Of a DNA stretch of 64,000 bases, positions 24,801-36,821 are shown in pieces. How positions within the stretch are numbered: the stretch's first letter is position 1; the number at the start of each line of letters is the position of its first letter. The notes under the pieces are model-generated. The model was given only the letters and a program-made list of their open reading frames with translations, did no database searches and was not told the DNA's origin. Source of the stretch: Hetaerina americana (taxonomy: Eukaryota > Arthropoda > Insecta > Odonata > Calopterygidae); the NCBI GenBank assembly GCA_022747635.1, contig JAKTNV010000006.1, forward strand, positions 63,627,090 to 63,691,089, written 5' to 3'. Both the position numbers and the translations under genes were made by a program.

Positions 24801-25830
24801 GAAGTGGAATCTTAGATACCCGATGCAATTTAAGAGGCGAAGCCATCATTAAAATATACGGTATTTCTCATTGTCTAGTTACTCTTTAGAATGCAATACG
24901 AACATTTGATAGTATTCTCCTATAGGTTCGAAGTCCACAATTAAGTCGTCCCTATTTCCAAATCTTATTTGTTTTCCTCGATTTCCTGAAAGAAATTCGC
25001 CCCGCCCAAAGTTTCTCTCTTAGTTTACCTCCAACTCAATCTTGGTAATTAATTGATCATGGAAAAAAAAGAAATAGCGTTTGTTTACCGGTGTTGGTGG
25101 GAACAACGCACTTCCCTTTCAGAATCCAGGAGACGAAGGAAAAGAAGGGTTTCCGAGAAAGAAAATTAAAGGAAGTGTCAGACGAAAGGAAATTAAAACA
25201 CTCGAGCTGTTATCTTGTCAAGGAGTTAGAAGGTTGACTGCATAGGCGTTTCGGAACTGAAAGACCTTCCGATGAAAGCGAGTGGTTATAAGATTTATCC
25301 TAGAAGTAAATAGACAAATGTCTAATGCAGGAAAGGTTTTTATTGGATTCGGCCGACGCCATTCTTAACAAATTGATGAATATTTCCTTACGGAAATGGT
25401 TCTACACAGCTTTATGTGACTCATTTAACCATTGAAGCACTTACTATTTTCCATTCAAAATATGTGAGAATGATTTACGAATATTACACGGTTTTAGGAA
25501 TTAAGTCGTAGGCAATAAATTACGAGGAGGTATCAATTTTAAATAATTATTTTTTTAAATAACCGCCATATCTGGATTAAATTACTTCTTCATATTAAGT
25601 GGTCCTTATGCACATAATTTTGTAAATTACAGCTGTTAATGCAGCTTTTTTTGTATCAGGAAACCGTAGATTGAAGTAACTTACAGTAGAGAGAAGAAAA
25701 GGAGATCGTAGTGTGATTAAATTCTTTCATTTGGAAGATTACAGTATCCGGTAACCCTCCTATAAAATTATGGCTCTTTATAGAAAAGATAGCCCGTCAT
25801 ATGCCACAGTTATGAGATAAAAATTAATTT
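21806..25830. other. Long AT-rich intergenic stretch
   Basis: About 4 kb without a recognised gene, RNA gene, mobile element or tandem array. Short frames at 21819-22043, 22968-23153 and 23606-23866 have no family motifs; a host exon cannot be excluded. Confidence 0.4.
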
Positions 25831-25834
25831 TCAA

Positions 25835-26000
25835 TCAGGCCACATGCCCCTCACAGAGGATCCAAGGAGTGGAAGACCATCACTCACGGACGATACTATT
25901 GCAGTGAAGTGGAGGACTTAACCATATTAGATTGAAGAGAAACCATCCAAATGATTCTGTATGCGACTGATCTTAGTTACGGCGGTTTGGTAATTTTTTC
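25835..26000 (+). pseudogene. Possible mariner N-terminal remnant
   Basis: One plus frame reads LTEDPRSGRPSLTDDTI (about 25852-25905). It resembles the EDDPRSGRPS(T) linker between the helix-turn-helix motifs of mariner/Tc1-type transposases. Stops follow at once and no catalytic part is seen downstream. No inverted ends were found. A match of this length could be real or chance. Confidence 0.35.
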
Positions 26001-26464
26001 AAAAAAAATAATAGAAGAAAAAAATAGCATTTAATTCGTGTAATAGTGGCATGGTAAAGATTTCTTTCAGGGTGTCTGTCATGAGCAATGAAAATATTCA
26101 TTTCGAACTGCTAAAACTAAACTATCCGTTCCTTGGCTTCAGAGAAGCTAACGGACTACAAACAGTATTCCAATGTAGTGAAAATGTCTCAGATGTATGT
26201 TATCTCATACGGGTCAGACACCAAAAATAAGAGAGATTGGGGTAATTAGTGCTCGACATTTCAGACCTGGCTCATTCCATTAATCATGGAGTAAAATATA
26301 CTCCTGTTCAGATTTTTTGAATTTAAGTGGATGGTGGGAGGGATACTAGAATTGAGACACTTTGGCATTTTTCAAAAGGAGTGTTATGTTTGGAGGCGTG
26401 TTTTGAGAATGGAAGCATCCCAATCAGAGAGTAACTCTTGCGTGAGGCCCGGTGGTTATTGATT

Positions 26465-26668
26465 CTAACATGAGTAATTCACACATAAGGGTAGGGGACT
26501 CAGTCCCTTTCCCTGTGCCGGATATGGTTTCCCAGGAAGATCTTGTACCCGAAAAATTACATAGCTTGGGTGGGGCTGCAGGTGCCCAGAGAGGCTTGCC
26601 CGGGAATCGAACCCAGGCCCTCCGGTCAGTAGTCCAACGCTCTACCCCTGGAATACCGCGACCCACAC
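26465..26668 (-). mobile_element. SINE-1, tRNA-derived short retroposon
   Basis: Minus-strand copy. The tRNA-like head lies at about 26668-26600, with box B GGGTTCGATTCCCGGG (26601-26616) and a box-A region TTCCAGGGGTAGAGCG. The body continues leftwards through ACCCAAGCTATGTAATTTTT, the GTACAAGATCTTCCTGGG block and GCACAGGGAAAGGGAC, ending near CTTATGTGTGAATTAC. It is the cleanest of the three box B sequences, but the 3' half is a SINE body rather than a tRNA 3' end. Confidence 0.85.
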
Positions 26669-26710
26669 ACGCTACACACACATTAATACTTATACACTTC
26701 ACACACACAC

Positions 26711-26717
26711 ATATATA

Positions 26718-26760
<43 letters not shown>
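26711..26760. repeat. TA-rich microsatellite
   Basis: Interrupted (TA)n tract following a CA-rich run (26664-26710), next to the SINE-1 head. Confidence 0.9.
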
Positions 26761-26761
<1 letters not shown>

Positions 26762-27235
26762 TTATTTATACATATGTATATAATTCTTACACTCCTAAAT
26801 ATTTATACGCATTAATTGATTCCATATTTCGATTTCGGTTAATGAGCTGGTAAATGGTTTTTATTTTAGAAAAATAGAACTCGGAAGTAATATCTTCATG
26901 AGTAAATACGGCCACCCGAACCATTCGGTGGCCGGTAAAATTTTAGAGATCATAGATAGATGACCCCACTAATTAATATCCCATGAAACAGATCAAGGGC
27001 TGCTTGTTAACCATACGTTTTAGGGAACAAAGAAGTTACCGAATACCATTTGTCGAGGATAACTATTTTTTTGGAGCTAATTTTTTTGTTCAATATTCAA
27101 AAGTAGGAGGGCAGAAAATATAGCAACCGGAACAGTTCACGAATATTAGCATTGCTTTGGAAAATGTGGTAAAAGTATCAAAGATGTAAGAAGAAGAAAT
27201 TCCTTAAGTAAAGAAAGTTTATATTCTTAAAGAAT
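26761..27235. other. AT-rich intergenic DNA
   Basis: No gene recognised. A weak LINE-B-like reading (KVGGQKI, EQFTNISIALENV near 27105-27170) suggests that the fragment that follows may begin here. Confidence 0.35.
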
Positions 27236-27740
27236 TTCTTCTTAAAGGAAGGAATTAATTATATGAACGTTGAGTAAGGATGATAAAAAAAAGGCGCGCC
27301 AATACTATGGTATGGAGCGTGGTTTTGTAGGCCGTGGGAACATAGTCATTGAAACATAATGATGGGCGTAGTTTGGAGGCTTTCGAAGGGTGGTAGTGGG
27401 AAAAGCATGGCATGGACGGAAAGGAAAACAAACGATGAAGGTCTAGTCATGGTGGGGGAGCAGTTGGGATTGTTGGAAGGTGTTCAAAGGAGGCAAGAAG
27501 TATGGATGTAAAGCATCATAATTGGGGACAGGATCTTGAAACTGATGAGAACGTTGGGCAATCATGAAAGAGGTAGGAATAGGATGGAGATGTTGAAGGG
27601 AATTAGTAACTATGCGGAATTGAAGAACAGGGTATTGTTGTGTGAAGTAACAGTTTGTGTCTTGTTATACAACGCTAAAAATGTGGCTTTTTTTAGGCTG
27701 TGCTCATCAAAACCTTCTAATATAAATCTAAAACGGTGCG
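27100..27740 (+). mobile_element. LINE-B 3' fragment
   Basis: Plus-strand, strongly decayed copy. It gives a QFTNI...LENV-like start, NVE.G.-type residues for the GTLSKDVKKR block near 27255-27295, a WSVVL-like block (27310-27330), GLEAFEGW-like residues (27370-27395), WTERKTN (27415-27440) and GMLKG-like residues (27580-27605). The end resembles the family 3' motif (TGCTCATCAAAACCTTCTAA near 27700-27720). Several indels. Confidence 0.65.
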
Positions 27741-27744
27741 CTAC

Positions 27745-30300
27745 CAATATTAACTATGTTTGCACAACACATATGGAATGGCTTTTTAAAATACGCCTCA
27801 TATTTCTTGAAGAAAAGAGACCGTCGTTTCTATAGATCTCCAAAACAAATGTTGACTTGAAAATTTAATTTGTATTAGCGATAGATATTTGTTTTAAATC
27901 CTCCGGCGATCGTAGCCGAGGTGAAAAAAATATTTATCCAAAATGCATGCTTTTTATCTCCTCGTTCTAATCATATGTCAAATACAGCAGGTACAAACAA
28001 AATGCGTGGTTCTTTCGTAAATATCTACCATGATCATGTAGGGATGTTTTATAAAAAACTCATACCTACTTTTCAAAAAGATAATCTGTAACTCGTTTCT
28101 GACAATCATTTGTCTTTTCAATACACGTTACCTATATTCTATTAGCTTTAATGATATCAACTCATTGTGAATATTGATTACCAGTAAAAAGAGACAATTG
28201 TAGTTTAAAGGATTAAACGAAGCGTATGATTCCAATAATTATAATAATAACCAATCTGTGTTTTTATGAATAAATCACGGGCATTGGCTCCAACGCTGGC
28301 AGATGCTCATATTCACCTGAGAAACAAAGCACGAGAAGCATCAGGTACGTCCCAGCGTTGTGCGCGGAAATTCATCTGCTCTCAAAAAATAACTATAACA
28401 TTCAGTGCAACATCTGCACAGTTTTTAATATTTTCATTCCTTATTTCTCATATGAACGGAATTGATAATATTAAAGCCAGAAAATATATTAAAGGATTCA
28501 TCAAATGTTAGAGCGGTTCAGATAACATTTCAAATTATGAATATTTTTACATGCAGGATACTTGAAACTAGTGCTTTAAAGTCTTCCATGACAGTCAAAT
28601 ATATTAAGACACGGGTAAAATACGATAATAATTAACAGAGACTGAGCGGAAAAGAATTACAAAATGGTTTAAAAGAAATTATTCAATAACTTACTTTTAT
28701 GAACACATAAATATTTTGATATGAGGAACTTAAACAAGCGCCTCAAAGGATCAAATGACAGAATATGAAAAAAATTATTAAAAATGTTGTACTCGGACCC
28801 ATAAGTACTTGATCCTAACGTAGCAAGATATGTAAAAATTAAACTATGGAAATTGCAAGGGGATAAAAAGGATATATATCAAAGAAATAGGAATATGAAG
28901 GACTATATTGAAATCTATAATGGAGGTATCAACGCCTTATTTTGTAACGGAAGCGTAAATAAGAGCAGCATTTTTACTATTCTATTCCAGAGTAAATATA
29001 AATTAAAATATAAGCCGCTCAAATCCCTATTACGTAAATTTTTGATGACCGAAAATATCACAGAAGGTTATCATTGGGAAACTAATATGTCAACATAAAT
29101 AGACCCTTAAACTAATTTTTTGAAAGGAGATCCCTAGAGATAGTACGAGCTGAGTGTGTTCAACATATTTGTTCCTCACACAAAGAATCATATAAGACTG
29201 AAAATATATCAGAATCTGTAAATGTTAGGTAGGCTCATTTACTATTACCTACAAAGGAGAAAAAAAGAAGAAATAACACCAGTTCGATTGACCTCTAAAA
29301 ATGAAAAACCGTAGAATACGAGACGATCTGCCTCGTCTATCAATGTTACATTTGTACAAAAATGGGTCTCTATTTGGTCACCTATAACTTAACTGTTAGC
29401 ACATTAAGTTTTAAACATTTTTTTCACAAAATATTTTCGGAAAACCGGTAAGATAATCTCAAAGAATAAATATTCAATTCACAAAAAAATTCATCCTATT
29501 AATTCCTCCAGAGTTCAGTGTGCCATTCTTTTTCTGCATTTGATCACTGATTCAGTGATATAATTCTCCAATTCAACCCTACGCACAGCAATTTAAAACT
29601 AATATCCAACATTCCTTCGCAATTAATGGAGTGCAATTGAAATTGAACAATTTTAACTATTTGAATTTTTTTCCAGGTCCTTGGTCATTCCAAGTCTGTA
29701 CTCCAGCGTGCAGGGAGCCTGAGAGATTTAAAAAAAAATCGTTTCTAAACCACGACTCCCTCAGCTATCTCTTTCCTTTGCTTTCTCTCAAATTCAAGCC
29801 AGATGAAAGTCTCTCTATGCTTCCCTTTTTTCTGCTATTACAATGGACTCGTGCAGCTATCAAGAGAATATGACAACGCGCGGAAATCACTCGGTTTCAT
29901 TTTTCGTCCTTCGGAAATTCCGCCGGTGAGTAGGAGTGCTGCACAAGCCAGTGATTTGACACCCCGAGAGAAAGTACACTTTACCGCTGAGGGATGGCGA
30001 GGAAGTGGGAAACTGAAAAGACGGGAGTGGGGCATTATTAAGAGGTGGGAAATGCGCAGCTGACTGTTCCCACTAGGCAGGAAACGCCGAAACGGATGCA
30101 ATAAGAGCCTCAGTAGCTCATCCATTGAGTTCCGCTTTCAAATGGTCTCTACTCCCTCAGAATCTTTTCTGATTTTCTTTTCTGTTTCTCTTTACTCTCT
30201 TCCTAAACTCTTGTACACATCTTATTCGGTTTTTTCACGGAAAAAAATTATACTAAATTTTTCAGCAAGAATACTTCTGACTTTTTGCATAGGCATGCTA
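27745..30300. other. Intergenic DNA with a small GC-richer patch
   Basis: Mostly AT-rich and unremarkable. A GC-richer, CpG-containing patch occupies about 29870-30130, open in both strands without recognisable motifs. A gene exon there is possible but unsupported. Confidence 0.35.
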
Positions 30301-30309
30301 AAGGTAACG

Positions 30310-30391
30310 ATTTCATATCCGAGTTGTTCAATTTTCAATGTTTTAGAACAATTTCATATCCGAGTTGTTTAATTTTCAATGTTTTAGAACA
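30310..30391. repeat. Tandem duplication, two 41-bp units
   Basis: Units 30310-30350 and 30351-30391 differ at one base (C/T). They start ATTTCATATCCGAGTTGTT and end TTTTAGAACA. This is a recent local duplication in otherwise unique sequence. Confidence 0.95.
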
Positions 30392-30645
30392 ATATCCTTA
30401 TGGTAACGTGAATATGTATTGCAATAAGAGGAATCTTTGAAGTTCTTTAGAAGCAATAAAATGGTTATAGAAGAATGTTGACCGACAACACGAACAGGGA
30501 AGCTCAGGTTGACGATATTTTCTCGATGAAGATGGAACTCCCATGCTCAAAGAGATAAGGTTAAAAAAAGCTGGCCTTTAAAATATTCAACTGATGAAAC
30601 ACAAAAGAAGAATATTTACGAAAAAGAATTTTATATACGTATATA

Positions 30646-30732
30646 CGAGGGTGGTCTGAAAAGTCTCCAACGTCAGAAAATTTCAGAAAAAATGTCTTGT
30701 ATTTTTGACGGAAAATTTTCAGACCACCCTCG
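30646..30732. mobile_element. 87-bp mariner-type MITE
   Basis: A short non-coding element with inverted ends CGAGGGTGGTCTGAAAA (30646-30662) and its complement (30716-30732). It is flanked by TA on both sides (30644-30645 and 30733-30734). The end sequence has the CGAGGGTNNTCNGAAAA character of mariner terminal repeats and differs from the mariner at 48.7 kb. The interior also pairs partly, so the whole unit folds into a hairpin. It has no coding capacity and would have been mobilised in trans. Confidence 0.85.
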
Positions 30733-30840
30733 TATTAATCAATTGATGTCGAATTGGAAAACGAGCTAACTTGAATTAAGGCCATATGGCTATTTCATTG
30801 TCATATGGCCATACCTAAATTGACTACTGCTGCTACATTG

Positions 30841-31002
30841 CGCAAGGTAGCTTAACTTGCTAAAGTGCTCTGCCGGGCATCGATGGATCTCGGTAAAGGC
30901 AAATGATTTTTACACTGAAATTGTTGCATTGAAATGCACACTTGGCGGATGACTCCGTTAAAAGTTACTGTCCAGGCGTATCCCGCAGAGTCCAGGAATT
31001 TG
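30841..31002 (+). mobile_element. SINE-2 (type-1 tail) with tRNA-like head
   Basis: Near full-length plus-strand copy. The head has GTAGCTTAACTTGCTAAAGT (box-A-like, 30847-30866) and a decayed box B (ATGGATCTCGGTAAAGGC). The shared block AATGATTTTTACACTGAAAT TGTTGCATT comes next, then the type-1 tail: ATGCACACTTGGCGGATGAC, TCCGTTAAAAGTTACTGT, and a CCCGCAGAGTCCAGGAA end. Confidence 0.78.
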
Positions 31003-31595
31003 TTTATGATACCATTGCATATATTATATTTAATAGGAGTGCAATGCATGAATTGAGCCGTACTCTTTTCATCACTTACAGAGTTTTTCCTATAGATTTG
31101 AGGCAATTTTTATTACCTTTCATTAAAAGGCAAATAGTCAATGGCATACCTGTACTTCTATATTGTGCATTGTATTAGCTAAAACGAGAGTATTGTAATA
31201 AACGCCGTATAGCTTTTAAATTAATATTTGATAAATCAAGACTCAAAATGCTCCTTTATGCTTGAATATTCAGCACAAATATTCAAAAAATTTGAATTTT
31301 TTAAACCGTGTGAATGCTCTTCACAAATGAAATGCCTCCTTTCACGTTTTACATTAGTTTTGTGAAATTTTAAAGATTTTTCCAGATATGAGAAAACTGG
31401 TGAAAGGAGAATCCTAGATTAATTAGACGCAGGTACGAAATAATAATTGTGACGCTTCTGCCGCTGAAATTTAATTACATTCACCTTTAGTCCTGTCATA
31501 GACACTAGTGAATATCCAAAGGTACAATCATTTGCAGTGAAGCAGTATACGGTATGTGTGTTTTTCAATTATAGTACCTAATTAAAAACAAGAAA
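31003..31595. other. AT-rich intergenic DNA
   Basis: No gene or repeat family recognised. Confidence 0.4.
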
Positions 31596-31599
31596 GATC

Positions 31600-32595
31600 G
31601 CCTAAATGAGCTTCAGAAATGAAAATTGGCACAAATGCAAGCTGAGAGTCCGGATAGACAGTGTTACGAAGAGTAAGGCAGGTTTTCCCATTATCGCAGG
31701 TGCTGTTAAACGTAAATGTAGAGGAAATGATTACAGAGGCATGGGGAGAACTAGGGTTAGGAATGAAATTCGAAGGGGGATTCATAAAATCAGTTAGATT
31801 TGCCTGTGATCAAGCTTTAGTTTATCAATCAGCCATGGGATTGCGAGCATTTCTGAGTGAATTGTAAATTCAGTGTGACAAGTATGGTTTGAGAATAAAT
31901 ACTTTAAAAACGAAAGTTCTACGGTTTTCCAGAAATAGTAAAGTTCATAAACTAGAGCACGAGGAACAATTTACTTATCTCGAAAGTGTTTTGGAGTAAA
32001 ACGGCAAAGTAGTAGGAAGATCAGGAAAAAAAATTCCGTCAGGCAGAGAAGCTTTCACGAGGAGGAAGGAGATGATAATAGGCCTTTAGGTAAAGATCTT
32101 AAGAAAGGCCTCGTCAACAATAAAATGGAGCGTGGTTTTACCTGTATATGGCGCGGAAACACGGTCATCGAACTAGGAATATAGGCACAGGTTGGAGGCT
32201 TTTGAAATGTGAATGTAGAGAAGGATGGAAAATTTATAATGGAGAGAAAATAAATCAAACGAGGAAGTGCTACTTATGGTGGGGGTGGAGATAGCATTAC
32301 CTGAGAACATCCAAAGGAAGCACGAAAGATGGATTCCGAGTGTTTTGAATGGCAATAGGATGTTGAAGACTGTGACTGAGGGAAAAATGTTAGGGAAACG
32401 AGGAAAGGGCAGGGAGTAGGAAGTAATCGGATTTAGTAAAGAGGGGCCTGTTGTAAAGTTGGACCGCGGGTTATGCCTTGTTAATACAGTAGAAACCTGT
32501 AGAAACAAGGTCGTTGTCGCAGTACCATTTGGCAGCTTGTGTCCATTCTGTCTGGCAGAAACCATCCTTAAGGGGTAGATTACAGATAATAATAA
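31600..32595 (+). mobile_element. LINE-B copy, RT palm to 3' end
   Basis: Plus-strand copy starting in the region before GVRQGCPLSP (here RRVRQVFPLSQVLLN, 31667-31705). It continues EEMITEAWGELGLGMKFEGG and a box reading FACD (31798-31809), where FADD is expected. LKTKVLRFSRN, EEQFTYLESVLE, REAFTRRKEMI, RLEAFEM and NEEVLLMVG follow, then ERWIPSVLNGNRMLKTVTEG. The 3' motif is diverged (TTGTGTCCATTCTG, then CCTTAAGGGGTAGATTACAG, 32561-32583). Multiple stops and frame changes. Confidence 0.82.
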
Positions 32596-32599
32596 TAGT

Positions 32600-33078
32600 A
32601 TATATATATTAAATATCATTGGATACCACTGACTTTGTTAATTGCGGTTCACGTGCACGAATAAATATCAAATTCACCGCATTCTAACTCTTCTGATGGC
32701 TTTTAAAGAGTTTATTTTCCATGCATCCTTAATGGATTCTGTTCGATACAAGCGTGTCGAAATATTTTAATAGAGCTTACACTTTGTGATGTTTAGAACG
32801 AGAATTAAGAACTATTATTATTAAGGTAGAGCCAATATACCAGGCATTTTATATCAGTAAATTATTTACTTTGTCCTTAATATATCGGAATCCTAAGCGT
32901 CTCTTTTTGTACAAATGTAAGGGTCCCTCTCCACCAAATTACTGTGCCCACGTAAGTGTAAATCTCACCAAATTATTTGCAGATGATATATGTATGAGAA
33001 AATATATTCTACTATGGTAAATAAAAATACATAAATATTATGCATCATGAAAAGAGAATTGTAATAGCTATATAAATT
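32600..33078. other. AT-rich intergenic DNA
   Basis: No gene recognised. A short TA-rich stretch follows the LINE 3' end. Confidence 0.4.
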
Positions 33079-33080
33079 CC

Positions 33081-33192
33081 ATTGATTTTTATTTTTTAAA
33101 ACGCCGGTTTCGTCAAATAGTCTACATCATCAGGTACTTATTATCAGGTCGATTATTCGACGAAACCGGTGGTTTTTTAAATAAAAATCAAT
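33081..33192. repeat. Foldback repeat, 112 bp
   Basis: Arms of about 34 bases (33081-33114 and 33159-33192) pair imperfectly: ATTGATTTTTATTTTTTAAA at one end and AATAAAAATCAAT at the other. The inner part of the arms is CGCCGGTTTCGTC / GACGAAACCGG. The centre carries CATCATCAGG. The combination of CCGGTTTC plus CATCATCAGG recurs in two other foldback repeats of this window. Confidence 0.85.
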
Positions 33193-33596
33193 AAAACTTA
33201 CTGAGTTATTTAACTCAGTTCCATTTTTAGTTCCATTATGTTGAGCCGGAAAACCATAGAATTCATTATATATTATGATTTTGACTGATTTTGAGTTGTG
33301 ATGTGATTTGGATAGCTCGTTTGGGTTGTCAGGCTGAGTATCCATCGCTTGTTTTGCTCCGAGCATTAAATATAATTTCATAGCCTTATATTTATAAATG
33401 CATTATTATTAATTTCTAAATTGTTTAAACATCCCGATTCGCTGTCTCTAATTTTTGTCACAAATCATTGAGCTATTCGGTTCTTTCGTGAGCACTTTCC
33501 CAAATGAAAATACATGCATACATGAATGTACGTATCTAAAAATCCAAAAGACGCATGGTTACAATAAAATATATTAATACAGCCTGGAAATGTATT
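33193..33596. other. AT-rich intergenic DNA
   Basis: No recognised gene. Short minus frames at 33130-33381 and 33465-33677 are without family motifs. Confidence 0.4.
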
Positions 33597-33627
33597 AACT
33601 ACAACGAAACCTAGTTTCGTTGTAGTT
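33597..33627. repeat. Perfect small hairpin
   Basis: Fourteen-base arms AACTACAACGAAAC and GTTTCGTTGTAGTT around a three-base loop. It could be the collapsed remnant of a foldback element, since GAAAC/GTTTC recalls the nearby family. Confidence 0.9.
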
Positions 33628-33980
33628 GACATAACTTTCGGTTTCAACCTGATCTTTACGTTTAAATCGCATGACATTATTCATAAGGCATGTCGAAGTA
33701 AAATTATTTCATATTGTCTTTCCATTGTTACACCTGATGATATTTCGGGAAGAGAAAATATATTACAATCGTGTAGTAATGTAAGTTTGCAGTTTATGGT
33801 AAGAGAATAGCAGTAATTTGGGGCAGGCGGCCAATATTACAAATAATTTTCGCCGCTTTATTTGTTTGAGCTAGGATCTTAGGTGTAAAAATGGAGGGGT
33901 ATCCGAGAGACTTCCTTTAAGAGGCATTGACAAAGCTTTTCATAGCGCATAGTTCCAAACGACTCCCAATTTAGCGTCCC

Positions 33981-34069
33981 ATCCTATCCGGAAAAAGAAA
34001 AAACTTAGTTATTCCACATATATTTTATTATAACTAAGGAATAACAAAGTTTTTCTTTTTCTGATATGA
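33981..34069. repeat. Imperfect foldback, about 89 bp
   Basis: Arms of about 34 bases (33981-34015 and 34038-34069). GAAAAAGAAAAAACTTAGTT pairs with AACAAAGTTTTTCTTTTTC, with a few mismatches and one indel, around an AT-rich loop. It resembles a MITE; no target duplication was established. Confidence 0.7.
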
Positions 34070-36145
34070 ATCGCTGCCACAAAGTGACGCCTTAAACCAT
34101 TCTAGTCCCATCCTAAGTAGATTAACATACTTGACTTCCTCTGTGTGCATCGTTCAAAAATGAATACAATCTCCCTGAAAAATTCTTCCCCGGCCTGATT
34201 TGAATTCCTCAGCGAGTAGTCTCATCGAAACCACTTCTGCTAGGGGTATGATTTGTAATGATCGTCTTGCTGAGTCGCCCCATGACACCTCACATTCTGA
34301 AGTTTTAGAAAAGGGTTCTCGTGAAACCTTTTTATGTTCCCTTTGTATAGGCCATTAGACGACCGTTGGGGAATGCAATTGTCGGGTAAGAAAAACTCTC
34401 TGTTTGAAAACCAAACAGAAGGGGCAGCTAATCACACAGTATCAAAGTTCATGGGCCAATAACGACCGGTGAGATTCGTGGATTTTGCGCGGACAGAGCA
34501 AACATTTCCAGGGAAAGTGAAAGGATTCCGGAAAAAAACTAAATCCAAGATTTTTATTCCACAAAAGATTGTATGAGGCGGGACCGCTTCCCTAACATTT
34601 CCGTGACCTTTTATTATCAGCAAATTTGAACAAGGGAGAAGAGCCGTAGAATGACGTCCCTCGTTAGCTTTAATAGGGATCTTCATCGTAAGGTATTAAT
34701 GCCGCCTACCACACGTGCTATCGAAAGATTAATAATAAATTCGGAATCATAGCCACTTATTCTCTTCAATTAGGGAAAATATCACTGTCGAGCATAAGCT
34801 GAACCTTATTACATCGTTTGTACAATACAAACAAGCATTTATGAAAATGTATTGATGAAATTGGATATTTGTATTGCAATCCTAAGGAAACAGGTAGCAC
34901 TGCGCCTTACCTCAAAATATAGGTCCATATTAAAAAATATACATAACCATGGTTTAGTCAAGTAATTCATTTTTGTAAATACTGGTCGTAGCGATACAGG
35001 GCACAGGCAGTGAGGGATGAGAAAACACGATGATGAATTGAGGAAGAATGTTATTTTTCAAGGCTTGTATGTAAGTCATAAAGACAATTTTGTTATGTAA
35101 ATCATAAGACCTAAAGTGTTTTCCGACCCATTGACAAGAAATAACATTGAAAATTTTTCATCCTTTTTTGTCATCTTTTAGAAAATTTGGAAGTAATCAA
35201 TTTGATTTTACTTGATAACCCACTTGATCAGAGCACTAGATTCACATTCAAGTTTCCCTGAAAACGGTAGCCGTCATAAACAACAGTACTTTAATCGCCA
35301 TATTTTATTGATCTATGGATTTAGGAAATATTCATTTTTCGATGGAGGGGCTTTATATCGTGTCCTTGTTTCTCGTTTGCGAAATCTATTCCATAGAATT
35401 ACTTTGTCTACAAAAATGAAGATAGCTCCATATTGTTTGGATAAAATAGCGCATCAAATTTATCAAGGGTCACATTTTTTTTCTAATTTCATCCCATTTC
35501 TTTTCCAACTATTTTACAAGACCTCATTATACATATAGAATAAAAATTTTACTAATTAATTATGTTCAAAAGACCTGCATGGATGTGCGTTTATCACATC
35601 CTTTATTAAGAAAATTGAAAAATTAGATAGGTAAAAATAATATTTACTAACGAAAATTATCATAGAAATTACTTATATAAAATGTATTATGAGCATTGAT
35701 ATGTTTATAATATGTGTTTTGATATGACTAAAATATGTTATTTTTGTATTTTGTACTTTTGTTCTTCGATGCATCTTCCACAGAAAATCAATAAAATATT
35801 AATAGCATAACTACTGTTTCAGATTAAAACTGATAGCCTTCTTCGAAGAGGATTAACACATTCGACCATTGAGAGTTATTATAGAAGTATAGCGAATTGT
35901 TACACAAGTTTCCATTCAACGATTCATATTGATAATCCACTCTATACGTGTTACGAATGTTAATGCTTCAGTGAACTTCAGTGTAGTGCTTGAAACATTC
36001 GTCCAAAACCGTAGGCGGAAAATTACGTGTATGAGATGGGAGACGGAGAATTGTGATCGAGTAATGTTACATGAGACGATTCTCTGGCAAACTTTTGACG
36101 GAATTGCTGAGTGACACCATAGAAGCTGAATTGCATGTAAGACTG
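34070..36145. other. Intergenic DNA, nothing recognised
   Basis: No known gene or repeat. The minus frame 34432-34686 and plus frame 35212-35538 are open but have no family motif. GC content rises mildly at 34200-34700. Confidence 0.35.
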
Positions 36146-36149
36146 CAGT

Positions 36150-36820
36150 GTACGAGTACTTCAACAACAGGTTAGAATCGGCCCAGACTCTCTCTAACTA
36201 CGGTCGTTACTCTCGGCGAAATTCGGCCTCCAGGGACGATCCAGAAACCCAATATCAAACGCCCTGGCGAAAGAATCAAAATTCGACGCGAAAGAAGAAA
36301 GCGCGTAAAATGAGGTTCAACATCAAGTTGCTGCTGACGTGTTTCCCCAACATTGAGGTATCGCCCACGAGGAATTTGCGCCACGAGGTCAGATCTGCCA
36401 TGATCTCCGTCATCAACGAGCGACTACCACCCCTTCCCGCGACGGAGAAGTAAGCACCCACGGAGGAAATGTTCCGTGAAGCGGCTCGTAAACAACTGGG
36501 TCCTTCATCATGATAATACGACAGCTCACACCGCATTGATTTTGTGGCATTTCTCGTGTGTCCAACAACATGACTGTCGTCCTTCAACCTCTTTACTCCC
36601 TTTATTATGCCCCCCATGGGAGTTCTTCCTCTTTCCCAGATTAAAAATGAGACTGAAGGTGAAATATGTTGGCAGCGTGTGTTTCATGCCGAATTGCCGA
36701 GGGTGCCCTATGCAACAGCAAAATATAATGATGAACAAACACTTTTCCACCAGATATGTATTTATTAATATCATAGAGAGATCAAGTGTTGAACAGATTG
36801 AGAACAAAATTAGAAGGCGA
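36150..36820 (+). pseudogene. Broken mariner-type transposase (catalytic half)
   Basis: Plus-strand remnant of a mariner-family DD34D transposase, the enzyme that cuts and pastes mariner DNA at TA sites. One frame reads DDPETQYQTPWRK and KKARKMRFNIK (36235-36325), matching the YDPETKQQSSQW..KKAR region after the first catalytic aspartate. A shifted frame gives GIAHEEFAPRGQ (about 36352-36387). Then WVLHHDNTTAHTAL (36497-36538) carries the second catalytic D in HHDN. The third block is LCPPWEFFLFPRLKMRLK (36597-36653), where the expected D of PDLAPCD is lost. The N-terminal DNA-binding half and inverted ends were not found. Frameshifts and stops make it dead. Confidence 0.8.
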
Positions 36821-36821
36821 A

